A DNA stretch of 28,048 nucleotides, from contig CAYZSZ010000011.1 of NCBI GenBank assembly GCA_964481175.1, forward strand, positions 1 to 28,048, in the 5' to 3' direction. The position numbers and the translations under genes were made by a program. Below the pieces are notes generated by a model. That model did no database searches. It had not been told where the DNA came from and saw nothing but the letters and a program-made list of their open reading frames with translations. This stretch comes from JAGOVB01 sp964481175. Lineage in GTDB: Bacteria; Patescibacteriota; Minisyncoccia; Phycocordibacterales; PALSA-1337. Shown here in pieces: positions 5,701 to 13,441 of the stretch; position 1 is the first letter of the stretch, and each line of letters starts with the position of its first letter.

Positions 5701-8521
5701 CACTGCCCAATCCTAGATTGTCATAATAAAATCTGGATTCCCATACCTTATTTGAACTTTGATCAGTAGTAGAAGCACTATAAGGAGCATTTACTCTGGC
5801 TGTTGTCGAAGCGAAGAGAGTTTTGGTTGTAAATTTATCACTTCCGGTGTCACCAAATGACCCGTCCGCACTCGCAGTGACTTCTCCCCAATCGATACTT
5901 TGTGTCACATTTCCAAAACTATCATAGGTGAATTCTACAACTTTATCTTTATGATCTGAATCGCCGTCATACGCAAGATCTGTTGTTCTTGAAAGAAAGA
6001 CATAGTAAGCTCCATTACCTAAGGAGGTTTTGTCCCATTTATTGACCTTTACATCATATTTATTATCAGAACCATCGAGCACCTCTACTCTGTATGGTCT
6101 CCCTGCCTTAGCGATATGGTCATCATATTGCCCTAGAGCAGTTGTGGTGACCGTACTTGTGGCGTTGTGGAAATATGTCTTTACTTTTGTTCCATCAGGA
6201 GCAATTTTAGTAACAATCCCGAATCCAGGAAATCTTCTATTCAAGATATCAGTTGAGGTCGCGTAAAAGATTCCGTTTTCATAGGTGTAGTTCCACTCAG
6301 ACGGACTGGTCATTGCGTCATTATTTATAATCTTTGACAGAGTAAATATCGGATATGGGACATTGTTTAGCTGTGCACCCGTACCACTTTTATACTGTTG
6401 AGCGGTCTTATACTCCAATTGAGTGTTGCCACCTGTTGGGTACACGATTGTTTTTAATAAGTCTATCTTTTTACTATTGTTAATATATGCATTGTGACCT
6501 ACGACATCAGTCATACCGTCTCCATTTATTTCTCCTAACCGTATACCTTGATCACCCTGGGCATATAGTCCGATCGGATACCAGTTAGTACTATCATCAA
6601 ACCATTTCATCCCTGCATTTAGTTCTGTAAATCTGACTTCGGTCGATAAGTCTTTGTAAGATCGTAAAATATCTGACTGACCATCAGCGTCGACATCGGG
6701 AAAACGATAACCTTTATCACTATTACTTTGGATAAAGTAGTCTGTATCACTTAATCCAGGGATTTTGGCAAATGAGCCCCATCCCCCAGCGGCTCCATTA
6801 TTTATATACATTCTAGGATTTGCACTCTCTGTATCACTGCCTGAGAGAAAATCTAATAGTCCGTCCCCATTAGCATCCACCAATACTAATCCCTTATCAA
6901 AACGCGACGCATCGATAAATTTAATTGGTGGGACCCACAAAGTACTAGTTGCCCAGCCATTTCCAGTATTTACATATGTCCAGGAAGTTGTGGCGGTGTC
7001 AGCCCACAAAATATCAGGTAGCCCATCTCCATTTGTATCGACTATTCTTGATCCATTATCTGCCCCCGTAGAAGTAACAAAGTCCACTGGAGGCTTCCAT
7101 GAAGAATTTTCTACCCACTGGCTCCCATCATTTAAATATGTTTTTCTGTCAGTTCCTTGCGCCCCGTACAAAATATCATCCAGTCCATCCCCATTTACAT
7201 CAGCCATTCTAAATCCATTATCGATACCCGCACTCACAAAATATGTTGCGGGCAATGTCCACTTACCACTGGTCACCAAATCCCAATTGCTTCCGCTATT
7301 TACATACACTCCCTTATTTGGATCATGTGATCTCACAATGTCACTCAACCCATCTCCATTTACATCAGCTAGATTTGTATATGTAAGACCGTCACCAGGA
7401 GCTTCCTCAGGTACAGTCCAGGCCATATCCACCGTCCACCCCGGACTTGTAGTGTCTTGATAACTAAACTGATATGGTTGGAGTGATATACCTGTGCCAG
7501 ACTCATCATACCCAGTCTCGGTAACTGTTGAGAGTAAAGCTCTATTCCTATTTGTTGGAGATGTATACGCCAAATCGTACTTTCTTGTCTGGCTTCCGTT
7601 AATCTTTACTTGTATTTCACTTATTCTTTCTTTGGTTAAAACCTGGAATCCTACAGAAGAACTTGTTGCAAAATCTTGATTTGAAGTCCTAACAAAATCT
7701 ATTTTGAATACTCCGTCCGTACTGCCATTTCCGGTATATATAATTCGAGTAGGATAGACTGCACCAGTACTAGTAGCATCGCTATAATACTCATATTTTA
7801 TATAGTTATTATTTGTATCTCGCACCTCCTCGAGCATCCATTTTGCTATTTTTGTATTATCGCTAGGTTGTGCTTGTCTAGAAAGCGTACTTGTTCCAAA
7901 GGTGTATACCGTGCCATTTTTATCAGTCGCTTTCCACACATTACCGACAAACTCATACTTTATAAAAGATCCGTCCTCGAACTTTGACATATACAATGTC
8001 GAGCTTGCTGTAGAGCTAGCTAACTCTCCACTCAAAGAAGAAGAAAAATATGTATCAGTAAATATTTTATCCAATCCTCGCTTATTGATTCGTTCGATAT
8101 ATGGAATATTCAAAGACCAGCCATATCCCACAACACTTCCTTCATATTGAGGCCTAGACGTGTATTTCAAAGATAAATTGGGTTGCAATCCGTTTCTTCC
8201 TGGTGGAACGTTAATTGGTATATCAAATTGATAGGTACCACTCGATTCGTCTATTTGGGCAAACTTATTAATTTCAAAATTATTTCTGTAGTGATCTACA
8301 TCTTCTCCACCGGCAAGTAAACTATTTTCGTCAGGGACTACAAGATTATCGAGATCACCGAGCCCATCAAGAAGTATTTGATTTGCATCTAAAGTCGATT
8401 CTGCAGATTGTTCTGGCTGCACAGAAGAAGTTGCTTCTTGAGCAAAAACAAAACCAGCTGGTTGAATAAGTATAGAAACTAGCAGGATGAAAGCGAGTAC
8501 ACTTTTATATGTATATTTCAC
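2747..8521 (-). CDS. Giant secreted SpvB-VCBS-RHS repeat protein (TcB/TcC-like fusion)
   Basis: 1924 residues. Residues 1-27 are a Sec signal peptide, likely cleaved after FVFA. Residues about 80-360 resemble the SpvB / insecticidal-toxin N-terminal domain (IPINVPPGRNGLQPNLSL, YGWSLNIP). About 384-680 holds six FG-GAP/VCBS repeats of the type DVNGDGLxDI, which usually bind calcium in beta-propeller blades. About 690-830 resembles the TcdB middle region, then YD/RHS repeats run to about 1690. The RHS-associated core follows (DHLSATNVV, LDYYPYGQE, ARYYNGDRGQFVSQDP) and ends at NPITQKDPNG near residue 1744. The last 180 residues are the variable tip: a hydrophobic start, Gly-rich segments, and a Ser-rich tail with a TPR-like helical pair. 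This order equals a TcB and a TcC subunit in one chain, whose RHS part normally forms a cocoon around the tip. The start is GTG without a Shine-Dalgarno sequence. Toxicity is inferred from architecture; no catalytic motif is seen in the tip. Confidence 0.93.
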   Translation of the reverse strand: MKYTYKSVLAFILLVSILIQPAGFVFAQEATSSVQPEQSAESTLDANQILLDGLGDLDNLVVPDENSLLAGGEDVDHYRNNFEINKFAQIDESSGTYQFDIPINVPPGRNGLQPNLSLKYTSRPQYEGSVVGYGWSLNIPYIERINKRGLDKIFTDTYFSSSLSGELASSTASSTLYMSKFEDGSFIKYEFVGNVWKATDKNGTVYTFGTSTLSRQAQPSDNTKIAKWMLEEVRDTNNNYIKYEYYSDATSTGAVYPTRIIYTGNGSTDGVFKIDFVRTSNQDFATSSSVGFQVLTKERISEIQVKINGSQTRKYDLAYTSPTNRNRALLSTVTETGYDESGTGISLQPYQFSYQDTTSPGWTVDMAWTVPEEAPGDGLTYTNLADVNGDGLSDIVRSHDPNKGVYVNSGSNWDLVTSGKWTLPATYFVSAGIDNGFRMADVNGDGLDDILYGAQGTDRKTYLNDGSQWVENSSWKPPVDFVTSTGADNGSRIVDTNGDGLPDILWADTATTSWTYVNTGNGWATSTLWVPPIKFIDASRFDKGLVLVDANGDGLLDFLSGSDTESANPRMYINNGAAGGWGSFAKIPGLSDTDYFIQSNSDKGYRFPDVDADGQSDILRSYKDLSTEVRFTELNAGMKWFDDSTNWYPIGLYAQGDQGIRLGEINGDGMTDVVGHNAYINNSKKIDLLKTIVYPTGGNTQLEYKTAQQYKSGTGAQLNNVPYPIFTLSKIINNDAMTSPSEWNYTYENGIFYATSTDILNRRFPGFGIVTKIAPDGTKVKTYFHNATSTVTTTALGQYDDHIAKAGRPYRVEVLDGSDNKYDVKVNKWDKTSLGNGAYYVFLSRTTDLAYDGDSDHKDKVVEFTYDSFGNVTQSIDWGEVTASADGSFGDTGSDKFTTKTLFASTTARVNAPYSASTTDQSSNKVWESRFYYDNLGLGSVSKGNLTKKEDWISSTTYASSTKTYNATYGTVTSETDPRSKTTTYVYDPYNIYIASSTNPLSQTTSFYYDYSLGKPKQTIDPNGLVFKTVYDGLDRVTSVTQPDLTTPSTQVTKTTYTYNTSSVPNIIQRTDSLSSSTSTDTYTYLDGLGRVIQTRVEAEPTNTFSVSDIVYNASGQKQKESLQYFASSTAYASSTLTNSLYQVYVYDAKNRVTAVGNNIGTTTNTYDQWITTVTDPEGRFKDLTNDSRGNLVQVDEHNSGSTYTTTYTYNGNNNLTKITDSQGNIRNFTYDGLGRRLTAQDLHASADGTFGTWTYTYDASGNITTVLDPKSQTRNMTYDSINRVLTEDYTGTGGTEVTYTYDSCTYGKLKVCTAAMANSATTTYTYNSNGGVATESKRIDGADYTTTYTYDRLGNQVTITYPDNSQVKYAHNSAGQLDSVAQKESAGVFTNIIRNLDYSPTGQISYKLFGNGASTVNTFDSTKLYRLTNITTATSSARSIQNLNYTYDKVGNITNLKDIGGYGTGKIVNYTYDHLDRLTLASTTAATSTPYRYSFAYNSIGNITGVATTTSTTTYTYSGSGMINPHAVTGIGSATYGYDNNGNMNNSAGKSLMWDYRDRLTSTNLAGATSTYTYDDKYERVKTVENGITTYYPNDLYVKMGATTTKNIYGGGMLLASIEGGQVATTTSYIHTDHLSATNVVTNATAAVQQTLDYYPYGQERISSGNNLTKRHYIGEIYDASTGLNYLNARYYNGDRGQFVSQDPVFWEVGQTQDGVRILREPQLANSYSYAGNNPITQKDPNGKIAPLIAVIFAVFEAYSYANAAVDVYNYTNVLRYPDGYSLSDVNDAGNRVVKDLVSGGLGYLGGKAVNAGMNTVDAVRDSVIYVGGKARNATDTTKGTPTQGGVKNDQSFSKLPTDVGLTQTSTQTYISASSGGRSSSNSSSSYNTATTYLNSAQRALNRGDTKTAERYINQAKKLINRK
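3384..3480 (-). repeat. Direct repeat copy B: RHS core end in the main gene
   Basis: Partner of 1878-1974 (89/97 identical by eye, no gaps). Recombination between the copies would delete the main tip and both small membrane genes and fuse the orphan tip in frame to the large RHS protein. Confidence 0.9.
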
Positions 8522-8539
8522 AAAATTAATTTGGATCTA

Positions 8540-8567
8540 ATAATAGGAGCCTCGTTTGCTACAATAA
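8540..8567 (-). promoter_or_regulatory. Putative promoter of the RHS island
   Basis: The minus strand carries TTATTG (8567-8562), a 16-base spacer and TATTAT (8545-8540). The predicted transcript start is about 12 bases before the GTG at 8521, leaving a short A/T-rich leader. The 110-base gap between the RHS start and tRNA-fMet otherwise holds only a TTATCCACA box on the plus strand at 8605-8613. Confidence 0.4.
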
Positions 8568-8631
8568 GCGTAACACCTCCACGCAGATTACTCTAGTGTC
8601 CTATTTATCCACATATTCTGTTGTATCCTTG

Positions 8632-8703
8632 TTGCGGGGGCCGGAGTTGAACCGGCAGTTTTCAGGTTATGAGCCTGACGGGTTACCGTTACCCTACCCC
8701 GCT
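8632..8703 (-). tRNA. Initiator tRNA-fMet(CAU)
   Basis: The minus-strand cloverleaf has a 7-base acceptor AGCGGGG against CCCCGCA. Position 1-72 is an A-A mismatch, the unpaired end typical of initiators (usually C-A). The D-stem has G11-C24, the purine-pyrimidine pair diagnostic of bacterial initiators. The loop CTCATAA gives CAT. The anticodon stem is TCAGG/CCTGA, so the usual three G-C pairs are A-U, G-C, G-C here. Discriminator A at 8632; CCA not encoded. Confidence 0.93.
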
Positions 8704-8713
8704 ATGTGCGAGA

Positions 8714-8743
8714 ATAGTACCACAGGAATAAGTCACTCTGCAA
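8714..8743 (-). promoter_or_regulatory. Putative promoter of tRNA-fMet
   Basis: The minus strand has TTGCAG (8743-8738), an 18-base spacer ending in TGG, and TACTAT (8719-8714), 10 bases before the tRNA start. It lies at the 3' end of and just after the HEPN-like gene. Confidence 0.45.
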
Positions 8744-8746
8744 GTT

Positions 8747-9322
8747 TTATATGTAGAAAAATTCTTCGAAGACTTGCTTGTAAAGTCCGATGACTCGCTT
8801 TGCTTCATACTGACTGAGCTCATAACTTGCGCCTTCGTGAGCAATAATATTTCTAATTTTGTGTGCTTCCCATGCTTCATTCAGAGTCTGAAAATCAGCT
8901 TTCTCGACTCGGCGCAATTTTTCACCGATACCGTCTCCCTGGTAGCCCATTTTTTCCAAAATTTCTCCCAAAATAATATCTGCCTCGATGATTGCCTGTT
9001 TCCAATCATTTTGATTACTCGATTCGATGTGTTCGGTGATCTTTTTCCAACGCTCGGTGAGAGCTGGATCTCCCTGCACTGTTTCGTTGTACGCTGGTTC
9101 TACTTTTGGAAAATATAGTTCTTTTTCTTTTTTACGAATAACTCGCAACTTTTCTAGAGAATAAAAAATACCGATAACCATGATGAGACATGCGGGTATC
9201 GCAAACACCAAAGCGATCGAAAGAAATCCTTCGATAAAAGGTAGAAAATGATCGATGATCCATATCAAAGCTGCTTTGATCCAGCTGACCGTATCGTACG
9301 ACGGAACATATACAACATCCAT
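8747..9322 (-). CDS. Membrane-anchored HEPN-like protein
   Basis: 191 residues from the ATG at 9322, preferred because the longer reading frame (to 9391) runs back into gatA; this start leaves 7 bases after the gatA stop. One long hydrophobic segment (about 33-56) is followed by a basic stretch (RVIRKKEKE) and a largely helical cytoplasmic domain (about 85-191). Near the end is RNIIAH (157-162), which fits the R-N-x3-H signature of HEPN domains, many of which are RNases; other HEPN proteins are non-catalytic. It is probably co-transcribed as the last gene after ligA-gatC-gatA. No gene name is justified. RNase activity is a hypothesis from one short motif. Confidence 0.75.
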   Translation of the reverse strand: MDVVYVPSYDTVSWIKAALIWIIDHFLPFIEGFLSIALVFAIPACLIMVIGIFYSLEKLRVIRKKEKELYFPKVEPAYNETVQGDPALTERWKKITEHIESSNQNDWKQAIIEADIILGEILEKMGYQGDGIGEKLRRVEKADFQTLNEAWEAHKIRNIIAHEGASYELSQYEAKRVIGLYKQVFEEFFYI

Positions 9323-9329
9323 GTATTTA

Positions 9330-10721
9330 TTATACCTTATCTTCTCCCAAAAACTTTTTCCCAACAGCAAATAGTGTTGCCTCTTCCCCATGTCGAGCGG
9401 TCATCTGGATACCGAGCGGTAGCTTTCCAGAAAATCCTGACGGGATAGACATAGCTGGATTACCAGTGAGGTTTGCGGTCACGGTAAAGATATCCTCGAG
9501 GTACATCTGCAATGGGTCTGAGGTCTTTTCCCCTATCTTAAAAGCGGGCGTTGGAGCTGTTGGTGTAAGGATAACGTCAACACTTTCAAACGCTTTTCTA
9601 AAATCTTCACGGATGAGCTCTCGAACGATGTTTGCTTTGTTATAGTATGCATCGTAGTACCCCGAAGAAAGCACGTACGTTCCCAAGAGGATTCGGCGTC
9701 GTACTTCTTTTCCGAGACCTTTCGCTCGAGTGACAAAATAGTCATCGATGCCGTCTTTTCCATCGACATGGAGGCCGTATTTTACTCCATCAAAGCGTGC
9801 CATATCTGAGCTTACTTCTGCTGGCATAACAACATAGTACACAGCTAATGCATACTTAATGTGCGGCAAACTTATATCTTTTATTTCGTATCCCAATTTC
9901 TTGAATCTTTCAATGGATTCATCAAAATTCTTCAGCACATCAGACTGCACTCCATTTCGTTCAAAATCAGGAACACCAACTACTATTTTTTTAGGCAGTT
10001 GAACCTCAGTTAGATCGATGCTGACACTATCTTTTGGATCTTTCCCTTTTATAGCATTAAAAAATATTTCAGTATCAGTTACAGTGGGTGCGATGGTGCC
10101 GATCTGGTTTAAAGATGCAGCCATAGCCATCATTCCATATCGAGAGATCGCACCATAGGTCGGTTTGAGTCCGACCACTCCACAGAAGCTCGCGGGCTGA
10201 CGTACTGATCCTCCGGTATCAGTTCCCAAAGCGATCAGCGCTCCATCCATCGCAACCGCTGCAGCAGAACCTCCAGAGGATCCACCAGAAACGCGTGTGG
10301 GGTCGATCGGGTTTTTGGTCACTCCATATGCAGAATTCTCAGTACTTCCTCCCATGGCAAACTCATCCATGTTTACACGACCCAAAAACACTACTCCTTC
10401 TTTTTTTAATTTCTCTATTGCAGTAGCGTCGTAGGTTGCGACATAGTTTTCCAAAATCTTTGAAGCGGCGCCTACCTTTTTTCCTTTTATTAAAATATTG
10501 TCCTTTACTGCACAAGGGATCCCGGTCAAAAGTGTTGCTGTACCGTCCTTAAAACGAGCGGCTGCGGCTTCACACTGTTCTTTTATGTCAGAAAAAACTT
10601 CGAGATATGCATTTATTTCCTTATTTTTTGCTTCAATATTTTTCAAATATTTTTGCGCCAAATCCCACGGAGTGTACTCTCCTTTTTTCATTGCTTCATG
10701 TGCTTGGTGGATCGTAATCAT
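9330..10721 (-). CDS. gatA: Asp-tRNA(Asn)/Glu-tRNA(Gln) amidotransferase subunit A
   Basis: 463 residues, an amidase-signature enzyme. It releases ammonia from glutamine and feeds it to GatB, which converts Glu-tRNA(Gln) or Asp-tRNA(Asn) to the amidated form. The Ser-cisSer-Lys triad is visible: K73 in AVKDN, S148 in the GGSSGGS run, and S172 in DTGGSVRQPA. The spacing equals that of S. aureus GatA (K79, S154, S178). The first ATG overlaps the gatC stop as ATGA, a translational coupling pattern. gatB is not in the window, so the complex is encoded in at least two places. Confidence 0.97.
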   Translation of the reverse strand: MITIHQAHEAMKKGEYTPWDLAQKYLKNIEAKNKEINAYLEVFSDIKEQCEAAAARFKDGTATLLTGIPCAVKDNILIKGKKVGAASKILENYVATYDATAIEKLKKEGVVFLGRVNMDEFAMGGSTENSAYGVTKNPIDPTRVSGGSSGGSAAAVAMDGALIALGTDTGGSVRQPASFCGVVGLKPTYGAISRYGMMAMAASLNQIGTIAPTVTDTEIFFNAIKGKDPKDSVSIDLTEVQLPKKIVVGVPDFERNGVQSDVLKNFDESIERFKKLGYEIKDISLPHIKYALAVYYVVMPAEVSSDMARFDGVKYGLHVDGKDGIDDYFVTRAKGLGKEVRRRILLGTYVLSSGYYDAYYNKANIVRELIREDFRKAFESVDVILTPTAPTPAFKIGEKTSDPLQMYLEDIFTVTANLTGNPAMSIPSGFSGKLPLGIQMTARHGEEATLFAVGKKFLGEDKV

Positions 10722-10987
10722 GACAGTATTTTCTTTACCGCAATAAAGTCACCCTCAGTGTGTGGCGCTTCTTCGAGAATATTCTTTGGATCAGTGTCCA
10801 CTGCGACATCTTCACGCATTATGTTTTTTATAGAAATAGTTTGTTTGCCTTCTCTGGCCACTTCCTGGATTTCGCTAACGTAGCCCAAAATAGACTCGAT
10901 TTCTTTCCCAAATTGAGCTTTTTCCTCGTCGGTTATAGCGATTCGAGCCAGTTTTGCCAGCTTTTCTACATCAGCATTGCTTATCAT
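10718..10987 (-). CDS. gatC: Asp/Glu-tRNA amidotransferase subunit C
   Basis: 89 residues, the usual size for GatC, the small belt-like subunit that holds GatA and GatB together. The family pattern is clear: VEKLAKLARIAITDEEKAQF at the start, then a helical ESILGYVSEIQEV and the closing LxEAPHTEGDFIAVKKIL. It overlaps ligA upstream and gatA downstream by 4 bases each (ATGA), so the three genes form one tightly coupled unit. Confidence 0.96.
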   Translation of the reverse strand: MISNADVEKLAKLARIAITDEEKAQFGKEIESILGYVSEIQEVAREGKQTISIKNIMREDVAVDTDPKNILEEAPHTEGDFIAVKKILS

Positions 10988-12954
10988 AGGCCGATTCTAG
11001 CACGAAATTCACTTTCGGATAAGATAGGTACGCCAAGCTCGATTGCCTTATCTAGTTTCGAGCCAGCATTTTCTCCAGCGACCACAAATGATGTTTTCGA
11101 AGACACCGAGCTCGACACATCGCCTCCGAGAGCGCGGATCCTTGCTTGAGCCTCATCACGCGGCATAGACATAGTTCCGGTGAGGACAAATGTCTTCCCC
11201 GAGAGAACCGAACTAGTTGTCTCTTTGACGATTGTGACCTGCTTTAAAAGCCGATGAAATAGATCTCTATTTTTCTTTTCAGAAAACCAGTCTACGACTG
11301 ACCGTGCGACGACGTCACCCACACCGTATATCGATTGCAGCTGTTCAAATTTTGCTTTTTCGATGTCTGGGATATGTTTTGCTATATCGATTGCAGTTTC
11401 TTCTCCAACCTGGGGGATCGAGAGTGCAGCGATGAGTCGCGCCATGGTCACTTTTCTACCTTTTTCGATAGATTCCAAAAGATTGTCGACTGATTTTTCT
11501 GCAAAGCGAGGCAGAGCGAGTAGATCACCCTTTTTCAAAGTAAAAATATCGTCAAAAGTCGCGATGAGTCCATTGTCCATGAGTGCGTCGATTATTTTTG
11601 GACCCAATCCGTCTATGTTAAAGCATTTCTTTGAAACAAAGTGATAGAATTTTCTTTTTTGTAATTCTTGAGAATCCAAAACTACACATTTGTACGCTGC
11701 TTGGCCAGGGACGCGCTCGATCCGACCATCTCCACCGCACCCTTCGACAAATTCGGGGAATTTAAAGACTTTTTCTTTTCCTGTACGCATCTCTTTTACT
11801 ACCGACACAATGTCTGGGATCACGTCACCAGCTTTTTGGAGGATCACGGTGTCACCGATACGGACATCGAGGCGTTGGATCTCGTCTTCATTATGCAGTG
11901 TTGCTCGCGACACGACAGAACCTGCTACTGAAACGGGTCGCAAATGCGCTACGGGGGTCACCACGCCGGTGCGACCGACTTGGAGGATGATATCCTCGAC
12001 TACCGTCGTCACTTGCTCTGCAGCGAATTTAAAAGCGATTCCGAAGCGTGGTGCTTTGCCTGTATATCCCAAGATCTCTTGGTATTTTCTTTCATCTACC
12101 TTTACCACGATTCCGTCTGCTTGATAATCTTGTTTGTCCATTTTCTTCCCCCACTCTTTCCAGTATGAAATAACCTCTTCGATATCTTTGCAGTGTTTAA
12201 AATATGGATTTGTTTTAAAACCAAGCTTTTTTATAAGCTCAAGTTCTTTGTACTGTGACTCAGGGTTTTTGTCATAGTAAGCGATATCGTATATGTATGA
12301 CTGCAGTCGTCGACTTGCAGCGATCTTTGGATCGAGCTGACGGATAGATCCTGCTGCGACATTACGGGGATTTGCAAAAGGCTCTTCACCATTCTTTACA
12401 CGTTCTTTGTTCAGCTCCTGTAGTGTGCTTTTTGCCATCCAGATCTCTCCTTCGACAATGATATCTACCGGTTCTGATAGCTTGAGCGGAACTGACTCTA
12501 TCGTCCGGACATTGTGAGTAACATCCTCTCCAACCTTTCCATCTCCACGAGTGGCGGCTGTTTTCAAAATTCCTTTTTCATACTCCAAAACAACCTTTAA
12601 TCCATCGATTTTATGTTCACAGGTGTATGTAGGTTGTGCGTCGATTATCTTTTTGACACGAGTATCAAAGGCCATCATCTCTTCTGGAGTAAATGCATCA
12701 TTAAAAGACCACTGTGCTACTTTGTGCTGTACTTTTGAAAATTCCGGTAGCGGCTTTCCGCCGATTCTCTGACTTGGAGAGTCGGCAGTGACAAGATCTT
12801 GGTACTGTTCTTCGAGACTTACGAGCTCATGTTTGAGCGAGTCTAAAGCAGCTTCAGAAATCTCTGGAGTATCCAGTACATGGTATTGATAGCGATGATG
12901 GTCTATCGTCTTTCGGAGATAAGCAATACGCTGTGCAGCCTCTTTTTTATCCAT
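10984..12954 (-). CDS. ligA: NAD-dependent DNA ligase with degraded zinc finger
   Basis: 656 residues. It seals nicks in duplex DNA using NAD+ during replication and repair. The N-terminal Ia domain (HHRYQYHVLDTPEIS, about 19-33) binds NMN. The adenylation lysine is K115 in EHKIDG. The OB-fold, HhH region (LPRFAEKSVDNLLESIEK) and C-terminal BRCT domain (about 580-656, LSGKTFVLTGT) are all present. The zinc finger between OB and HhH, normally four cysteines (CPxCG...CxNxxCPAQ), is reduced: only two cysteines of that region remain, in VEGCGGDG and AYKCVVLDS. The ATG follows the stop of the pseudopilin gene with no gap (TAAATG), so ligA is the tail of the minor-pilin transcript and the head of the gat run. 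Confidence 0.97.
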   Translation of the reverse strand: MDKKEAAQRIAYLRKTIDHHRYQYHVLDTPEISEAALDSLKHELVSLEEQYQDLVTADSPSQRIGGKPLPEFSKVQHKVAQWSFNDAFTPEEMMAFDTRVKKIIDAQPTYTCEHKIDGLKVVLEYEKGILKTAATRGDGKVGEDVTHNVRTIESVPLKLSEPVDIIVEGEIWMAKSTLQELNKERVKNGEEPFANPRNVAAGSIRQLDPKIAASRRLQSYIYDIAYYDKNPESQYKELELIKKLGFKTNPYFKHCKDIEEVISYWKEWGKKMDKQDYQADGIVVKVDERKYQEILGYTGKAPRFGIAFKFAAEQVTTVVEDIILQVGRTGVVTPVAHLRPVSVAGSVVSRATLHNEDEIQRLDVRIGDTVILQKAGDVIPDIVSVVKEMRTGKEKVFKFPEFVEGCGGDGRIERVPGQAAYKCVVLDSQELQKRKFYHFVSKKCFNIDGLGPKIIDALMDNGLIATFDDIFTLKKGDLLALPRFAEKSVDNLLESIEKGRKVTMARLIAALSIPQVGEETAIDIAKHIPDIEKAKFEQLQSIYGVGDVVARSVVDWFSEKKNRDLFHRLLKQVTIVKETTSSVLSGKTFVLTGTMSMPRDEAQARIRALGGDVSSSVSSKTSFVVAGENAGSKLDKAIELGVPILSESEFRARIGL

Positions 12955-13440
12955 TTACATAGTATACGAGTATCGGAATGCTCTTTCAACTTTTCGAGGG
13001 TGAGCACCGCCGCACGTACCTGACTGGTAGCCGACATTGTACCCACGAGCTTCGATGATGGTTTTGGCAGGATTTGATCCAGCTGCAGGATATCGATCCA
13101 CAGTAACTGTTGCGCACGGCGAAGAGATACTTACTCCATCGCTTACATAAAATGTGTAGCGAGTATACGTACTCTGAGAAGTGATCGTTACAGGTCTACT
13201 CACACCTCCACAAGACACTGGGTCTTGTTGGGTCGGATCATTGAACTGCTGGTTGTTGTCCTGGAGCACTGCACAATCAAGTGCACCGTCAGCAATATAT
13301 ATAGCAGTCGAAGACTCTCGCGCACTGCTTGAGAGGATGACTTCTTTTCGAGCGATATTCAAAACAGACACAGCGATAGAGAGAACCATCGAGCTCAAGA
13401 GTACTGCAAACAATAGTGTGTATCCTTTTTTTAATGACAT
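12955..13440 (-). CDS. PilX/GspK-like minor pseudopilin
   Basis: 161 residues. It starts with a short basic leader MSLKKG, a prepilin-peptidase site before Tyr, and a hydrophobic helix (YTLLFAVLLSSMVLSIAVSVL). Position 5 of the mature protein is Phe, not the Glu of ordinary pilins; losing Glu5 is a known trait of the GspK/PilX type, which caps the pilus tip. The C-terminal part has four cysteines and beta-rich segments. It is the last of four minor pilins in a row, two bases after the stop of its upstream neighbour and directly before ligA. Confidence 0.85.
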   Translation of the reverse strand: MSLKKGYTLLFAVLLSSMVLSIAVSVLNIARKEVILSSSARESSTAIYIADGALDCAVLQDNNQQFNDPTQQDPVSCGGVSRPVTITSQSTYTRYTFYVSDGVSISSPCATVTVDRYPAAGSNPAKTIIEARGYNVGYQSGTCGGAHPRKVERAFRYSYTM

Positions 13441-13441
13441 A

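Noticed and set aside
6765..7460. 231-residue plus-strand reading frame opposite the VCBS repeats of the RHS gene
   Set aside because: It is the shadow of a long repetitive coding region. It shows no promoter, no domain, and only the Pro/Ser-rich composition expected from antisense of DVNGDG-type repeats.
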